Position numbers and translations under genes: made by a program. 64,000 nucleotides of DNA from Prostheceraeus crozeri (lineage: Eukaryota > Platyhelminthes > Polycladida > Euryleptidae): contig CAJQUW010009212.1 of the NCBI GenBank assembly GCA_907163375.1, positions 49,620 through 113,619 of the forward strand. Reading direction: 5' to 3'. The notes beneath the pieces are model-generated. The model made no database searches. It was not told the origin of the DNA and saw only the letters and a program-made list of their open reading frames with translations. Of this stretch, positions 48,781 through 59,580 are shown in pieces (the first letter of the stretch is position 1; every line of letters starts with the position of its first letter).

Positions 48781-49062
48781 CTATGATTTATAGCTTCTAT
48801 CTTTTGGCTTAGTGTCCGATATCTTCGTTGATACACATCCTCCATTTTCTAGTTCAGATGGCTCAGATAGTTCCAAATCGATTTCTGATCTGCCCAAATG
48901 AATTTCAGATATGATCCAGATGAATTGGAGATCTCCAGTTGAATTTAAGATCTTTTCAAAGTTGAGTTTCTGACAGATATCTGAAATTCAGCTAGAGAAA
49001 TCTGAAATCCATAATGTCTGAAATTCATTTGGAAAGATCTGAAATAGACATGGAAAAGGTGC
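48781..49062 (+). mobile_element. detached end related to the RING-transposase element
   Basis: Degenerate ATCTGAAATTCA repeats (48885-49045) end in GAAATAGACATGGAAAAGGTG, close to the terminal repeat of the element at 49.6-53.9 kb. Probably a non-autonomous relative or a broken copy. Confidence 0.55.
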
Positions 49063-49539
49063 AGTTGCAGGTTCCAAAAGTTAACATACAGGGATGATAG
49101 AGAAGTTTTCGGTCTTTGAATATTACATAATCTCTTCAAACGACTATAAAAAGTCTCCAAAACAAAGGAAAAAACGCCAATCACTGAAAAGTAAATTGGA
49201 AAATTTTCCATTTGCATCACTACCAATAACACCAAAAAGACGCACATGAAAGCTGGGACTACGCCGTTTAAGCAGTTTGCATGCGTAGATCTTGCAATGA
49301 ATGGAAATTTCAACACAGTAAGAAATCAATGCTTTTTAGTAGATTATGTTGTGGATAAAGCTGTTCCGACATGAAACATCTTCCTTGGCCGAAAATATTC
49401 TGTGCAGAATTTTCGCTTTGCAGTTCTTCACTCAAGCAATTTTCAAGTGAGAATAATCTCCACAAAAATTTATTAATTGTTCCGCATTGCACGAATTCAG
49501 TAATGAGCTCGAAGTACCAATGCAGCCTATCGATCAATT

Positions 49540-49614
49540 CGGAATGCTGAATTTAACCAATCTGATAACAATTGCGTCTAGCATGAATCCATTTGAATAA
49601 AGGAGAAAAGACTA
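49540..49614 (+). pseudogene. LINE fragment, left of the insertion
   Basis: Its last codons (GAG AAA AGA C then TA) join in frame to GAA GCA TTT GAG after the element at 53905 to give EKRLEAFEMW, a common LINE reverse transcriptase C-terminal motif. The rest is too decayed to read. Confidence 0.6.
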
Positions 49615-49659
49615 CACCTTTTTCACATGTATTTCAGTCAGTGTGTTTGATTTTCGAAA

Positions 49660-50110
49660 ACTAAATTGTATATCAGAATACGTCAAATGAATTTAAATTA
49701 ATTCAAATGTATTTCAGATTATGTAAAATTTTATTTTCGAAATTATAAAAATGCGCAAAATGAATTTCAGAATTGCAAATTGTTTTACAGAAAGCGTAAA
49801 ATGAATTTCAAAAGGTTAAATTGAATTTCAGAATCGTAAATTGAATTTTGAATTCATCAAATGAATTTCAGAAAAGAATATTTCAATTTCCGAAATATCT
49901 GTACATCAAGAAATGTATTTCAGAAACATAAATTGAATTTCCGATTACGTAGCTTGGAATATAGAAACGTGAATTGAATTTTTGATAATGAGAATTGATT
50001 TTCCGATTATGTGAATTATTTATTGGATGACACCATTTAATTGTGGAAAATGTAATTTGAATTTCAGATAATAAGAATTTAATTTCAGAAATGAACGAGA
50101 TGTACTGTTC
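49660..50110 (+). repeat. left subterminal repeat array
   Basis: About fifteen degenerate units of roughly 25-32 bp built on AAATGAATTTCAGAA and AAATTGAATTTCAGA. The right end carries the same motif in opposite orientation. Likely transposase-binding sites. Confidence 0.8.
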
Positions 50111-50956
50111 TAGCAATGGGTTGCAAGAAGTTGAGTCATGTTTGGATCGGCAAAGTCTTTGGTATCAATTGCCACGGCATGACTTGAAAGTTAATCGCCA
50201 CTTTCTCTTTTAGAGATTCATACCCGGCATAACAAAATGTAATGTAGCAACAATGAAAAAATGAACTCTATCAACCTTTATACACAAAGTGATCAGTTTG
50301 AGTGCAAACAATTGAGATAAAAATTTGTTCTCTTTTGATTATTATATGAAAAGCTTAGCGGATTATCTTTAATTTTTACATGCACATTATTAGAAATGAA
50401 AGAGGTGTTCGCAAAATGAATAAAGAAAAAACACGAATTTCCATCAAGTAATTTGTTACAAAAATTATCACATTCCAACCCGTACGTCCTCCATGTTCAC
50501 TGCTACAGAATGAAATGATGGAGTATGCTGTGCTGCTTGTGAACAGTCAGCATTTGTCACTGTTGCGACGGCATCATCAATCAGTCCTTCCAAATACATA
50601 TTCCTATCGAACTTTTCACGTGAGACTTTATTTTCGTCCAGATGCTCTCAACGGGATTCAACATTGGGCTGTATGGTGCCAATCGAACTAGATCTGCCTG
50701 AGAATGAAGGAATATCATGTCAAGGACCTATGACATGTGGCGTTATCACACACAACCACGAGATCCTCTAGAGAGTTTCCCCTTTGTACCCACAGGTTCA
50801 GGGCTTCCTCCATCCATTTCTTGGCCGCCATTGAAGTAAAGCTGCCACGTCGTTTGGTAATGTGCAGCATCCCTGCTGAAGTCATAGCTCCAATTAGATG
50901 AACGTTCGGTCCTAGAAATGAAAAGAATAGGAAAATCAATGAGAAATTTAGTCATA

Positions 50957-52359
50957 CAGTATTGTGCAAATTAATGTGAACAAAAGTAAAAATACATGAC
51001 TTCCAGCATGATTGAATTTTATTTTCAATGTAAAATGAAATATTGTCTTTCAATACATAATGTGGCCACCCTTGGCCTTCAGCAATGCTGAGACACGACT
51101 TGGCATTGAATCGACCAATTTTTCGCACACTGATGAGATCTTTTCATCATGGAACCATACCTTAATAAGAGCTGCTATCATCTTTTGTTTCGATGAGCAA
51201 TCAATCTTTCTCAGTTGCGCTTTGCAGATATGCCACAAATTTTCGATCGGAGATACATCAGGGGAGTTGCCCGGCCAATCGAGGACGCAAATAGTGTTCT
51301 CTTCAAGACAAGCTTTGGCTTTTCGGCTTGTATGGCACGGTGCCAAATTTTGTTGGAAAATTGCATTCGGCGTTCGTTCCAACTCAGAGACAATCCGAGT
51401 TTCAATCAAATGAACATATCGATCGGAATTCATCATCCCCTCGATTGGAATGAGACATCCGGGTCCCTTGTATGAGAAGCACCCCAAAACATTTGCTTTG
51501 GTGGATGCTTGAATGACTGGTTCATGTGTGTCCGGTACTTCGTCGAACAAACTGAGAATGATATCCTTTTGCTTCAAAGTGACACTCGTCTGAAGAGACA
51601 ACTCGACGCCAATCTTCGACGGTCCAGTTCTTATAACGCTTGGCCCACTTCAAACGGGTTCTCCTCATTTTAACTGTTAATATGGATTTTTTAAGTGGTC
51701 GACGAGCTTTCCTCCCAACGGCGAGCAACCGCCGACGCACAGTTGAGCTGTCAATAGATACCCCGGCATGTTCAATTTCGACCTTAAGCTCATTACTTGT
51801 CATTCTTGGGTTGAGTCTGCTCATCCTGATAATCTTTGAATCATCTCGTGGCGTTGTATTCTTTTTTCTTCCACATCTACCAATGCGTCGCGGTTGAAGG
51901 CTGTCCGTATTTTGATGCAATTTCAAAATATTATTCACTGCACCAAGCGAGACCGAGCATTCAGATACGATAGCGCGTTGAGTCATTTTTGTGTACTGTC
52001 TGAGTGTCACAATTTTGCTACGCGTCTCTGGTGAGATGCACATGCTTACTGAGAAAGATAAAATGTGATTAGTGACAAAAGTAGCAAGTTCAAATTCAAA
52101 ATTCAAATTCCACCCAAGTTTTGTGAGAAAGGCCAAAATTTGCTATTTTGTGGAATTTGAACTTTTGAATTCAAAATCAATTATCTGCGTCAATGTTGCA
52201 TTGAACACCTACGTCTGGCAATGAAAAGGTCAAATGTTAATATCTATGCAAGTACACGAGTCATTCTATTTATGTAAGATAGAATAAAGCAAGTCAAACA
52301 ACATTAAGTGATAACATACGAAATATGTCCTTTTGTTCATATCAATTTGCACAATACTG
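50957..52359 (-). mobile_element. Tc1/mariner element 1, in the intron of the RING transposase
   Basis: 1403 bp between TA dinucleotides (50955-50956, 52360-52361). Terminal repeats of about 30 bp start CAGTATTGTGCAAATT on both sides. It lies wholly inside the transposase intron (52571-50912), which would otherwise be about 255 bp. Confidence 0.93.
51050..52043 (-). pseudogene. Tc1-type transposase, broken
   Basis: From MCISPETRSKIVTLRQ: two helix-turn-helix motifs (TQRAIVSECSVSLGAVNNIL; STVRRRLLAVGRKARRP), then VVSSDECHF (first Asp). After one frameshift near 51525 comes VLGCFSYKGPG. The second catalytic block reads FQQNLAPCHTS where FQQDNAPCH is usual, so the second Asp is lost. SPDVSPIENLW keeps the Glu. 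The product would end HIMY. Inactive by both shift and catalytic loss, yet the terminal repeats are nearly identical. Confidence 0.92.
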
Positions 52360-53349
52360 TAGATCATCAAGAATACAGTAAATAAAAGGCAAGTTTTTTT
52401 ACTCAAGAATGAAAATCGATCTACAAAATACTTCTAAGTACAGGATATGTAAATTGGGCATAATTTGCGACTCGGCAAAGAAAACAATAAAGGTAATTGT
52501 AAACTATTGTCCCTCTTCAAATTACATGTACATGTAAAAAATTGATACTTGATAGCATGAGTGCAACTTACCTCGTGAAGTTGGCCTGGTAGCCACTGCA
52601 CGTGCGCCTTGCCGGGAACGTCCACAATTTCGCCGACAAAAGAGGTTGAAATTCGTTTCATCGATCCATAATATTTGCCGACCATGTTGTATGTAGGAGT
52701 TGAGCCGGATAACATACTCTTTCCTAAGTTGTTTGTTTGAATCAGAGTTCATAGTCACCGGTTCCCAATGCATCATCTTCACCGTGAACATTCTGTTGCG
52801 GAGGTAGTTCGACACTGATGTTGTAGATATAGTGATGTGGGAGCTTGTAAAAATCTTGGCTTTCAGTTTAACCAAGGTTATGGAGCTATCCTGCTCGATC
52901 CACTGTAGCACTTGCTCTATTTGATCTTCAGTCAATATCCTAGGCTTGTTGCTACCTCTTTTTGTTCCGCTTATTTCTCCCGACCGTATCCAACTATAGG
53001 CAGTTTTGTAATTTACTCCAAATGTTTCGGCTAGAGTCTTCCAATCCTCGCCGCGATTAGAGCACTCGACTACTAATTCCCGATCTCTTGATGAAGCCGC
53101 TTTGTACTTTCGTCTTTTGAATTCTTCTGTATCTTCTACATCTTCCCGACACAACGGACAAAAGCGTTCTTCCATGGCAAGAATTGGTGCAGGACATTCC
53201 GAATGCAGTAGATGTAAGCAAGGATTCAGCCGCAAAACGGCCTTCCTCAGCATTGACATTTGACAAATCGCGCAATTCTCAGACACTTGCATTTCTAAGA
53301 CTGTGGACCATGTCAGTGATCTATGATTTATAGTCTATGGCAAAGGTAA

Positions 53350-53890
53350 TGAGATCAAGTTGCTATCATCTGAAATTCAATTCACTTGTCAAACCATGCA
53401 ATGCCTCTCTGAGCGTCGGTCTGAAGATCAATTTCTGCTTTCTGAACTACATGTTCCGTTTTCTGAAATACATTTAACGTTTTCTGAAATTTAAGTTAGC
53501 TTTCTGTAATACAACTGATACTTTCTGAATTTCATTTGCTATTGATAAAATACATTTCATATTTTCCGAAATCCAACTGATATTTTACTATAATTTCTGA
53601 AATACATTTTATGAATCAAAAAATCATTTTGTGATATCTGAAATATAAATAACGTCATCTGATAGCCAATTTATGATATCTGATATCTAAGTTTTGAAAT
53701 TGAAATTGAAGTCATGTTTTCTGAAATTGAACTCAGCAATTCCAATTTTTGGATTCCATTCAATTCAATTTCCAATTTCAATCAACTCCAATTCATGTTT
53801 CGGAAAATTATTTTGTGTTCTCTGAAAATCAAGTCACATTTTGAAATCCATTTTTTATCATCGGAGATCAATCGCGCCTTTTAGGAAATA
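53350..53890 (-). repeat. right subterminal repeat array
   Basis: Units such as TTTCTGAAATACATTT and TTTCTGAAATTGAACT repeat about fifteen times, the mirror image of the left array. Ends at the terminal repeat before 53905. Confidence 0.8.
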
Positions 53891-53904
53891 CATGTGAAAA
53901 AGAC

Positions 53905-54235
53905 TAGAAGCATTTGAGATGTGGTGTTGGAGAAGAATGTTGGAAGAGAAAACCAAGCAATCAATGAAGAACTGCTGACAAAAGCGAATGAAACACGAAG
54001 ATTGCTGAATATCGTGAAACGGAGGAAGATCGAGTATTTCGGTCATATCCTAAGACACAACGAAATGTTGCGTGTGATGGTAGAAGGTAAAATCAATGTT
54101 GTAAAAGCGACAGGAAGACAAAAACGAATCTACACTGACGATATCAAGTACTGGACTCACACAAGGACGAGAGGAAATACCATCCGAAAGGCGATCTTAA
54201 AACATCTTCATGTGACATGAACTCCTACCTCCTCA
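53905..54235 (+). pseudogene. LINE reverse transcriptase C-terminal fragment
   Basis: LEAFEMWCWRRML, then after a frame change ELLTKANETRRLLNIVKRRK, EYFGHILRHNEML and GRQKRIYTDDIKYWTHTR. This is the C-terminal region found in RTE/CR1-like LINE proteins. Split from its 5' part by the RING-transposase element. Confidence 0.8.
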
Positions 54236-54508
54236 TGGAGACGGAATCTTACCTGCACCTGTATGACGGTATTGATTTTTATCAAAGATATCATGTTGAA
54301 AAAGAATGGCAATTTTGTTTATTTTTTCAAGCGTTATGTTATTTTTTTAGTAATTTCATTAATTTCCATATTTCCCCACGACTCTCCTAAAAGGTGCCAA
54401 TAGATTTTTCAAGAAAAACATCCAAGCACCTCTAATAAACTCATTTGAAAATAAGCTCATTTGATGGCTGAGAAATTATAATTATATTATTTTTATCTAT
54501 AATGATTG

Positions 54509-56361
54509 GGGCGCTTGGTACACGCGATTATCAGAAATTCGGGCGCTTCGCACATTATAACAATGATCAGGGCTCTCTGTACAAAGAGGGCGCTCTGTAA
54601 AAAATTCAAGCAAATAGGGCGCTTGGTACAATTTTATTTAGATCTTATTGCAAATATACTTATATATTAGTAAACAGGCATGTACCAGAACCAAAGTGCA
54701 TGAAACAGAAATTTTGAATTTTTAATAAGGGCTCTTGGTACAGTAGGGGTACAGGCGCTTTTATTAAAATGATCAAAACAGCTACAATATATAAAATATT
54801 CTATCTTGTGGTGTTCTATAATTCTTATATAGATTCTTGTATCACATAGGGCTAACTCAAATCATATTTTGCGACAAGTGTTGATGAATAAAATATTTGG
54901 GCCTATAACCTCAGCTGCAAGCCTTTTGAAAGGAAAATATCAATGCTTGTCTTAGACCGTGTTTTTTATAATTACATCAAAATTTGACTTTGTTTAGTCA
55001 AATCCAATAATGTATCTACGTCTATCAGCAATAATGCATCACGTGATGAAATATTATTTTTACTTGTTATGTCGATGATCTTCAACTAAACAAAAATGAT
55101 TTCTATGCAGCATTTCTAAAATGATCGATACAATGTGTGTACTTCATCTTACAATTTCTATGCTTCTCATGAAATTATCAAAGAAAGGACATGTCACATG
55201 TATAGGTATGGCAAACTTCCAATACACAATTAAACCAAGCATTCGTAGCAGAAGAATAAAAAATTGGATCATCCAACATGTCAATTTGAGACGCGAATTC
55301 GTCCCAATGAACTGGTCATGTGACATCGCGAAATGATTCTACGAATTCTAGGAACATGCCTTTAATAGTATCGGTTAGTGCATAGCTCCTCATTGGCTTC
55401 AAGTAGTTGCTACTGGCTGTCACGTTTGCCAGTTTGCATTGTTCCACATTGATGAAATCACTGTCATTACTATTTTGTATGCTAGCACCATTAACCAATA
55501 TCATTGCTGCTAGCATACGGAAAATTTCCAATGCGATAAATCTTGCAAAAATAAGTTTGGTTTAATGCGAATAGTTAATAGGGATAAGCGAGAAACTTTT
55601 CTAGAGTTAATTTTTTTCATATTTTATTGAATGTGTACACAGAGCCCAATAATTTTATTATCACATTTTTTGTTCAACCATGTCGATATAACACCGTAGC
55701 AGAGATAATCGATCCATATTGTAGTTATAGATGAAGGACAACTAGCCCTACATGTACAAGTAATATGGAGCTTCAATTCATCATAGATATCAAATGAAGA
55801 TGGGAGTGCGCTACGTACAACAGCGACTCCCATTGGAGTGCGCTTGGTACAAATCAGGGATGCGGAGTCGGAGTCGTACGCACCAAGGGTCACATCAGAG
55901 ACAAAAATTAAATGCTTTTTTGTTTGAGAACATTGCCTCTTAGCCCTGACGTTAATCGTGTGTGATAGGTCTTCTAAAGCGCATATTAGAATCGAAAGTG
56001 AACTCAAATTTTTTTGGAAAGCATGGGCCTTTTCCTGCCTGGTAGAGACTGAAGCAAAGCCGTGTGAAGCACACATCAAGAAGATGGGAGGAGCCGAGTC
56101 GCATGCATCTAACTGAAAGCGACATTTGATAAACTTTCATCGAAAATGATTGATAATTGATGCAGCAATGATTGTTCAGGTAAGCCTATAATGATCTATG
56201 ATGTAGGCTACCAGTTTATTTTTAAAAAAACTAGGCTTTATATACTTGCCACCCGGAGTCGGAGTCCTATCAACCCCCGGAGTCGGAGTCCTATCAATAT
56301 GATAGGACTCCGCATACCTGGTACAAATCGCCTCCTATTCACGCCATAGTACCAAGCGCCC
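54509..56361. mobile_element. non-autonomous element with iterated GGGCGCTTGGTACA ends
   Basis: Terminal motif GGGCGCTTGGTAC at 54509 and its complement ending 56361. The left 230 bp hold about six variants of GGGCGCTTGGTACA. The right side holds more near 55805-55850 and at the tip, plus a GGAGTCGGAGTCCTATCA tandem pair with an inverted third copy (56255-56315). No transposase was recognised; target duplication unresolved. Confidence 0.65.
55316..55531 (-). CDS. unassigned 71-residue frame, possible signal peptide
   Basis: Begins MEIFRMLAAMILVNGAS, which resembles a short signal sequence, followed by a polar tail with three Asn-X-Ser/Thr-like sites and one Cys. It sits inside a non-autonomous transposon, so chance is likely. 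No family recognised. Confidence 0.18.
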   Translation of the reverse strand: MEIFRMLAAMILVNGASIQNSNDSDFINVEQCKLANVTASSNYLKPMRSYALTDTIKGMFLEFVESFRDVT

Positions 56362-56783
56362 TAATTTTTATTATTAATGCACTATCATAGCCACAAATAA
56401 ATCGTGTAATACAAAAGATTGGCAATCTATTAAGTTGCAAGCTAGCCACTTTATGCAAATATTCCTTCCATCCTACTTTCTCATCAACTGAATTTAAATG
56501 TCAGAAATACAGTTAGAAAAATAATTTATAATATACATAAAACAAAACGTCAAATCTGTCCAGATTTACTGAAAAATACAAATAGATCACTTTAGGCATT
56601 AGACTGAGAATTAATGCTTCCATTTGCGTCGATTTCTTTCATCTTTGCTTCATATTTCTTTCCAAACTTTATGTCCAAAAACAGCGAAAGGCTGCAAGAG
56701 AGGGAAAAATCGCACACATGTAGCAAAAGACAACGCACGAGTATTCTAGATAGACTGCTAACCATTCTAAATATTTTAAGCTA
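56362..56783. other. intergenic, nothing recognised
   Basis: AT-rich, no gene. Confidence 0.5.
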
Positions 56784-58437
56784 CAGTCCGTTTCATAAAA
56801 AGTGGATCATCCTAAAATTTTACTAAATAAAACATAAGTATGATACAGAAAGCATTTTTCTTGTTATTTCATGTCCCTAATATATTTAAATGTCCTTATA
56901 TAATCTGATAAGCTATGATACAGTAACGGTTCTTAAGAACCTAATATTTTGTGGCCCTACCCTTATTGTCAATGACATTACCAATTCGTCTAGGCATTGA
57001 TTCGATGATATCGTTGATTTTTGACTGATCTAACTTTCTCCACTCTCTTTTTAACAGTGACGTAAGTTGTGATACGCCATCTGTAGGTAGCAGTGAACGA
57101 CGAACGTTACGTTTTAGAATATTCCATACATTTTCTATGGGATTCAGATCAGGAGATCGAGCTGGCCAAGATAATGTCCTAAGCCCTAATTGAGACTTGC
57201 ATAAGTTGACTCTACTACTCCTGTGACACGTAGCATTATCATCCATAAATAACCAAGTCGATGGATCACCAAGTTGATCTGTCATTTGGCCAATATTCAT
57301 TCGTAAAACATTCACATAGCGTTCAGAATTCATGGTTCCTTGCTGCATGTGAAGTTCAGAGCGGCCATTGGTCCAAATGCTAGCCCAAATCAGTAGTCTC
57401 ACCACCTTGTACCCGGGGACAATGAAAATGTCTCGGAATTTCCTAATCAGATTTTATCCGTAATCTCAATCGACCATCACTATCCTTCAGACGGACTGAT
57501 GCCTCATCAGACCAGACAACCAGATCCCATTGATTTCGCCACTGACAATGACTCATTGCCCATCTGAGACGTCTTTTTGTATGCTGATCTGATAATTCGA
57601 TCTGAGAGGGCCTCTTACAGCTCTTGAAATTCGACTCAATAAGTCTTCTACGAATAGTGGACTTAGAAATAGACGAGTCTAGTGCAGTCATCTCAGTTAA
57701 CGAGAGACTTTGATCAACTTTAACAAATCTCAAAATAAGGCGGTCTCTACGTTTGGATGTTTTGCGTGGACGGCCAGAGCCCTCTTTACGACAGAGTCGA
57801 AAATCATCATTATGCCATCGATGCACATTTGTGTAAGGGACATTTAGTCGCTTGCTTGTAGCTCGCAAAGAAAACCCTAGTTCTAGCAAGGCTCACACTT
57901 TGCCTTTTGTGAATGCGATCTCGTTATTGTTCATTTGTGCTTTGTATTGTTTTCAACCGTTAAGAGATAGATTTCTAGCTGAAAGCAATCAGGAGTGCTG
58001 CCAACACCACCGCAACGAAGTCAGGAAGCTATGGAACATGAAGTCCAGTTAATCACATGTAGCAGTTACATTATTGTTGATGAATAATGGTGCTATACTG
58101 GCTCTGATTGACCAATTTTCTTTATTTTTGTTTTGCTTGATAGCTTTTGGCTTGTAGAACAACATATTACATAACAAAGGAAACAAATGTAATTTTATAA
58201 GAGTGAGGTATGATTTTGTGTAACATTGCTAAATGAAGAACAAATTATCTACTACTTTTTTATCTATAACAGGAAAACAACTCAATATTCATGCTTGAGA
58301 CTTTCAACAATGATATTAGTAAGCACAACTGACATATCTTCCAAATTTCAGAGAAATTCGTTCAAGTTTGGCGGAGTTAGACAAAGTTGAAGTTAAGGCG
58401 ATGTTTAAGGGTGATCCATTTTTTATGAAACAATCTG
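56784..58437 (-). mobile_element. Tc1/mariner element 2
   Basis: 1654 bp between TA dinucleotides (56782-56783, 58438-58439). Ends CAGTCCGTTTCATAAAAA (left) and CAGATTGTTTCATAAAAA (right, minus strand), both running on to TGGATCAYCC. Different family from element 1. Confidence 0.9.
56941..57934 (-). pseudogene. Tc1/mariner transposase 2, broken
   Basis: The likely start is MNNNEIAFTKGKV at 57934. A TGA at 57893-57895 replaces an expected CGA (Arg) before ALLELGFS. Then come helix-turn-helix regions (SLRATSKRLNVPYTNVHRWH; KSTIRRRLIE), WDLVVWSDEA (first Asp), a frameshift near 57440, MDDNATCHRS (second Asp) and SPDLNPIENVWNIL (Glu). It ends IDNKGRATKY, typical of Tc1 proteins. All three catalytic residues remain; one stop and one shift break it. 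Confidence 0.92.
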
Positions 58438-58511
58438 TAGTTTGGCAATTCCAAGCCGTACTGACGAGTACTTGTAGGGCAAAGCGTAGCGTCTACGGCA
58501 AGCGATTTTTC

Positions 58512-59123
58512 CACAGAATTAGATATTTTGTTCATCTGCTTCGGTTTGCTAGAAGTGCGATTTATTCGGAATCGATGGCACATCGAGGAACCTATTAAGT
58601 GGGCAAAAAGGAATTCCTAATACCTTACAGAGATAGGAAAAAAGTCGTGCGTCGCTTGCGGATTAATGTGAGTTCCAGCAAAGTGCTTCGATTGCCAAAA
58701 TTCCTTCAGATTCGAAGAATTCAGATCATTGCGCACAAGTTTTCTCCATAATGTTGACCCTTCCGATCATTATTAAAGAAAGCAGCAGGCGTACGAAAAT
58801 TAGTTCACTAGATGATTTCACATCCTCTCCTCGGCATTTCTCACTGTAGAGTGCATACACTGAATCGAATGCTGGCCAAGACAGGGATGTGTGTTTTGGT
58901 GTGTGCGAAGTGATATCATAGCACGCACGGATCACTCACTGGCTCTGGTGTCCTCTGCTGACGGCTTATTGTTTGCCATTTCCAATAGCAAGCGATACAC
59001 GAATTATCCATTCGAGAAGGAGCAAGTTGTCTAATTCTGTGATGTGCCACTTCGATATTAAGGTTAGATATGATTCTTCCTTTCTAGGAAACCGAAGCGC
59101 GCGCAGATGAATCTAATTCTGTG
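58512..59123 (+). mobile_element. 612-bp hAT MITE, copy 2
   Basis: Ends CACAGAATTA and AATTCTGTG. GATTTTTC is directly repeated at 58504-58511 and 59124-59131, a perfect 8-bp target duplication. Same length as copy 1. Confidence 0.92.
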
Positions 59124-59131
59124 GATTTTTC

Positions 59132-59574
59132 ATACGTGCGTAGTGGTGCCAGGAGCAATTCCCATTGAAATATCATTTCGACCTCTTGAAAGCAGGAGGC
59201 ATTGAATTGTCAAATCGACCCTCCTAAGTCATCTGACAGCAGTTGCTATCGTTAATCTTTTTTAAGACTTGCTTTCTATAGATAAGTCTTTTAACACTGA
59301 TGAAATAATATTCATGTAACTGGAATATTCTCCTCAAAAAGCTGTCGATGCAGCAGTAATCAAATCATTACCTAATACACTTTTTGAGTTGACGACAATG
59401 CTACGCTTGTCAAAGGATATCACACTATTTTCTTTCTCGGCTACGTTTTAAGATAAGAGGTGTTTCAGTGAAGAGTTTTCTCATCAAAACATGCTCTTGG
59501 TATCTGCTATGAACCTGCTCAAATCCATAATCTGTCTGTTTAAACCTTTGTGTCTAACAGAGCATTGTTGGACA
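59132..59574. other. 3' flank or last intron of SLC46 gene C
   Basis: A final exon should follow the donor at 59580-59575 at lower coordinates; none was recognised. A short frame before it is not convincing. Confidence 0.4.
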
Positions 59575-59580
59575 GTTTAC

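Larger units (their letters stand above)
50510..53292 (-). pseudogene. RING-H2 finger / IS630-Tc1-type transposase, two exons
   Basis: Exon 1 53292-52572 has 240 codons plus one base. It encodes a complete RING-H2 finger with ligands C7, C10, C25, H27, H30, C33, C45, C48, as in E3 ubiquitin ligases. A helix-turn-helix region follows (about 65-165, GVNYKTAYSWIRSGEISG), then the first catalytic Asp (LWIDETNF, D211). Donor GTAAGT; the acceptor TTTCTAG at 50914-50912 gives an in-frame phase-1 join, TSR|GPNVHLIGAM. Exon 2 from 50911 has VVVCDNATCH (second Asp) and, after a one-base shift near 50720, LAPYSPMLNPVESIW (Glu, roughly 33-34 residues later). A further shift leads to a tail ending NMEDVRVGM at about 50475-50510. 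Otherwise the gene looks whole. Whether the RING finger ubiquitinates anything is unknown. Confidence 0.87.
49615..53904 (-). mobile_element. DNA transposon with RING-transposase and repeat-array ends
   Basis: Flanked by TA on both sides (49613-49614, 53905-53906). Ends CACCTTTTTCACATGTATTTC (left, split here as CACC + TTTTTCACATGTATTTC) and GTC + TTTTTCACATGTATTTC (right, minus strand). Inside each end lies a long array of degenerate repeats. The core is a two-exon transposase gene on the minus strand. A Tc1 element sits in its intron. Without that insert the element is about 2.9 kb. Joining the flanks at one TA restores a LINE reading frame, which fixes the boundaries. Confidence 0.85.

Noticed and set aside
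48945-49316. 123-residue frame on minus
   Set aside because: Runs through the degenerate TCTGAAAT array; translation of repeats.
55624-56079. 151-residue frame on minus
   Set aside because: Lies inside the iterated-end element and crosses its GGGCGCTTGGTACA motifs; no recognisable domain.
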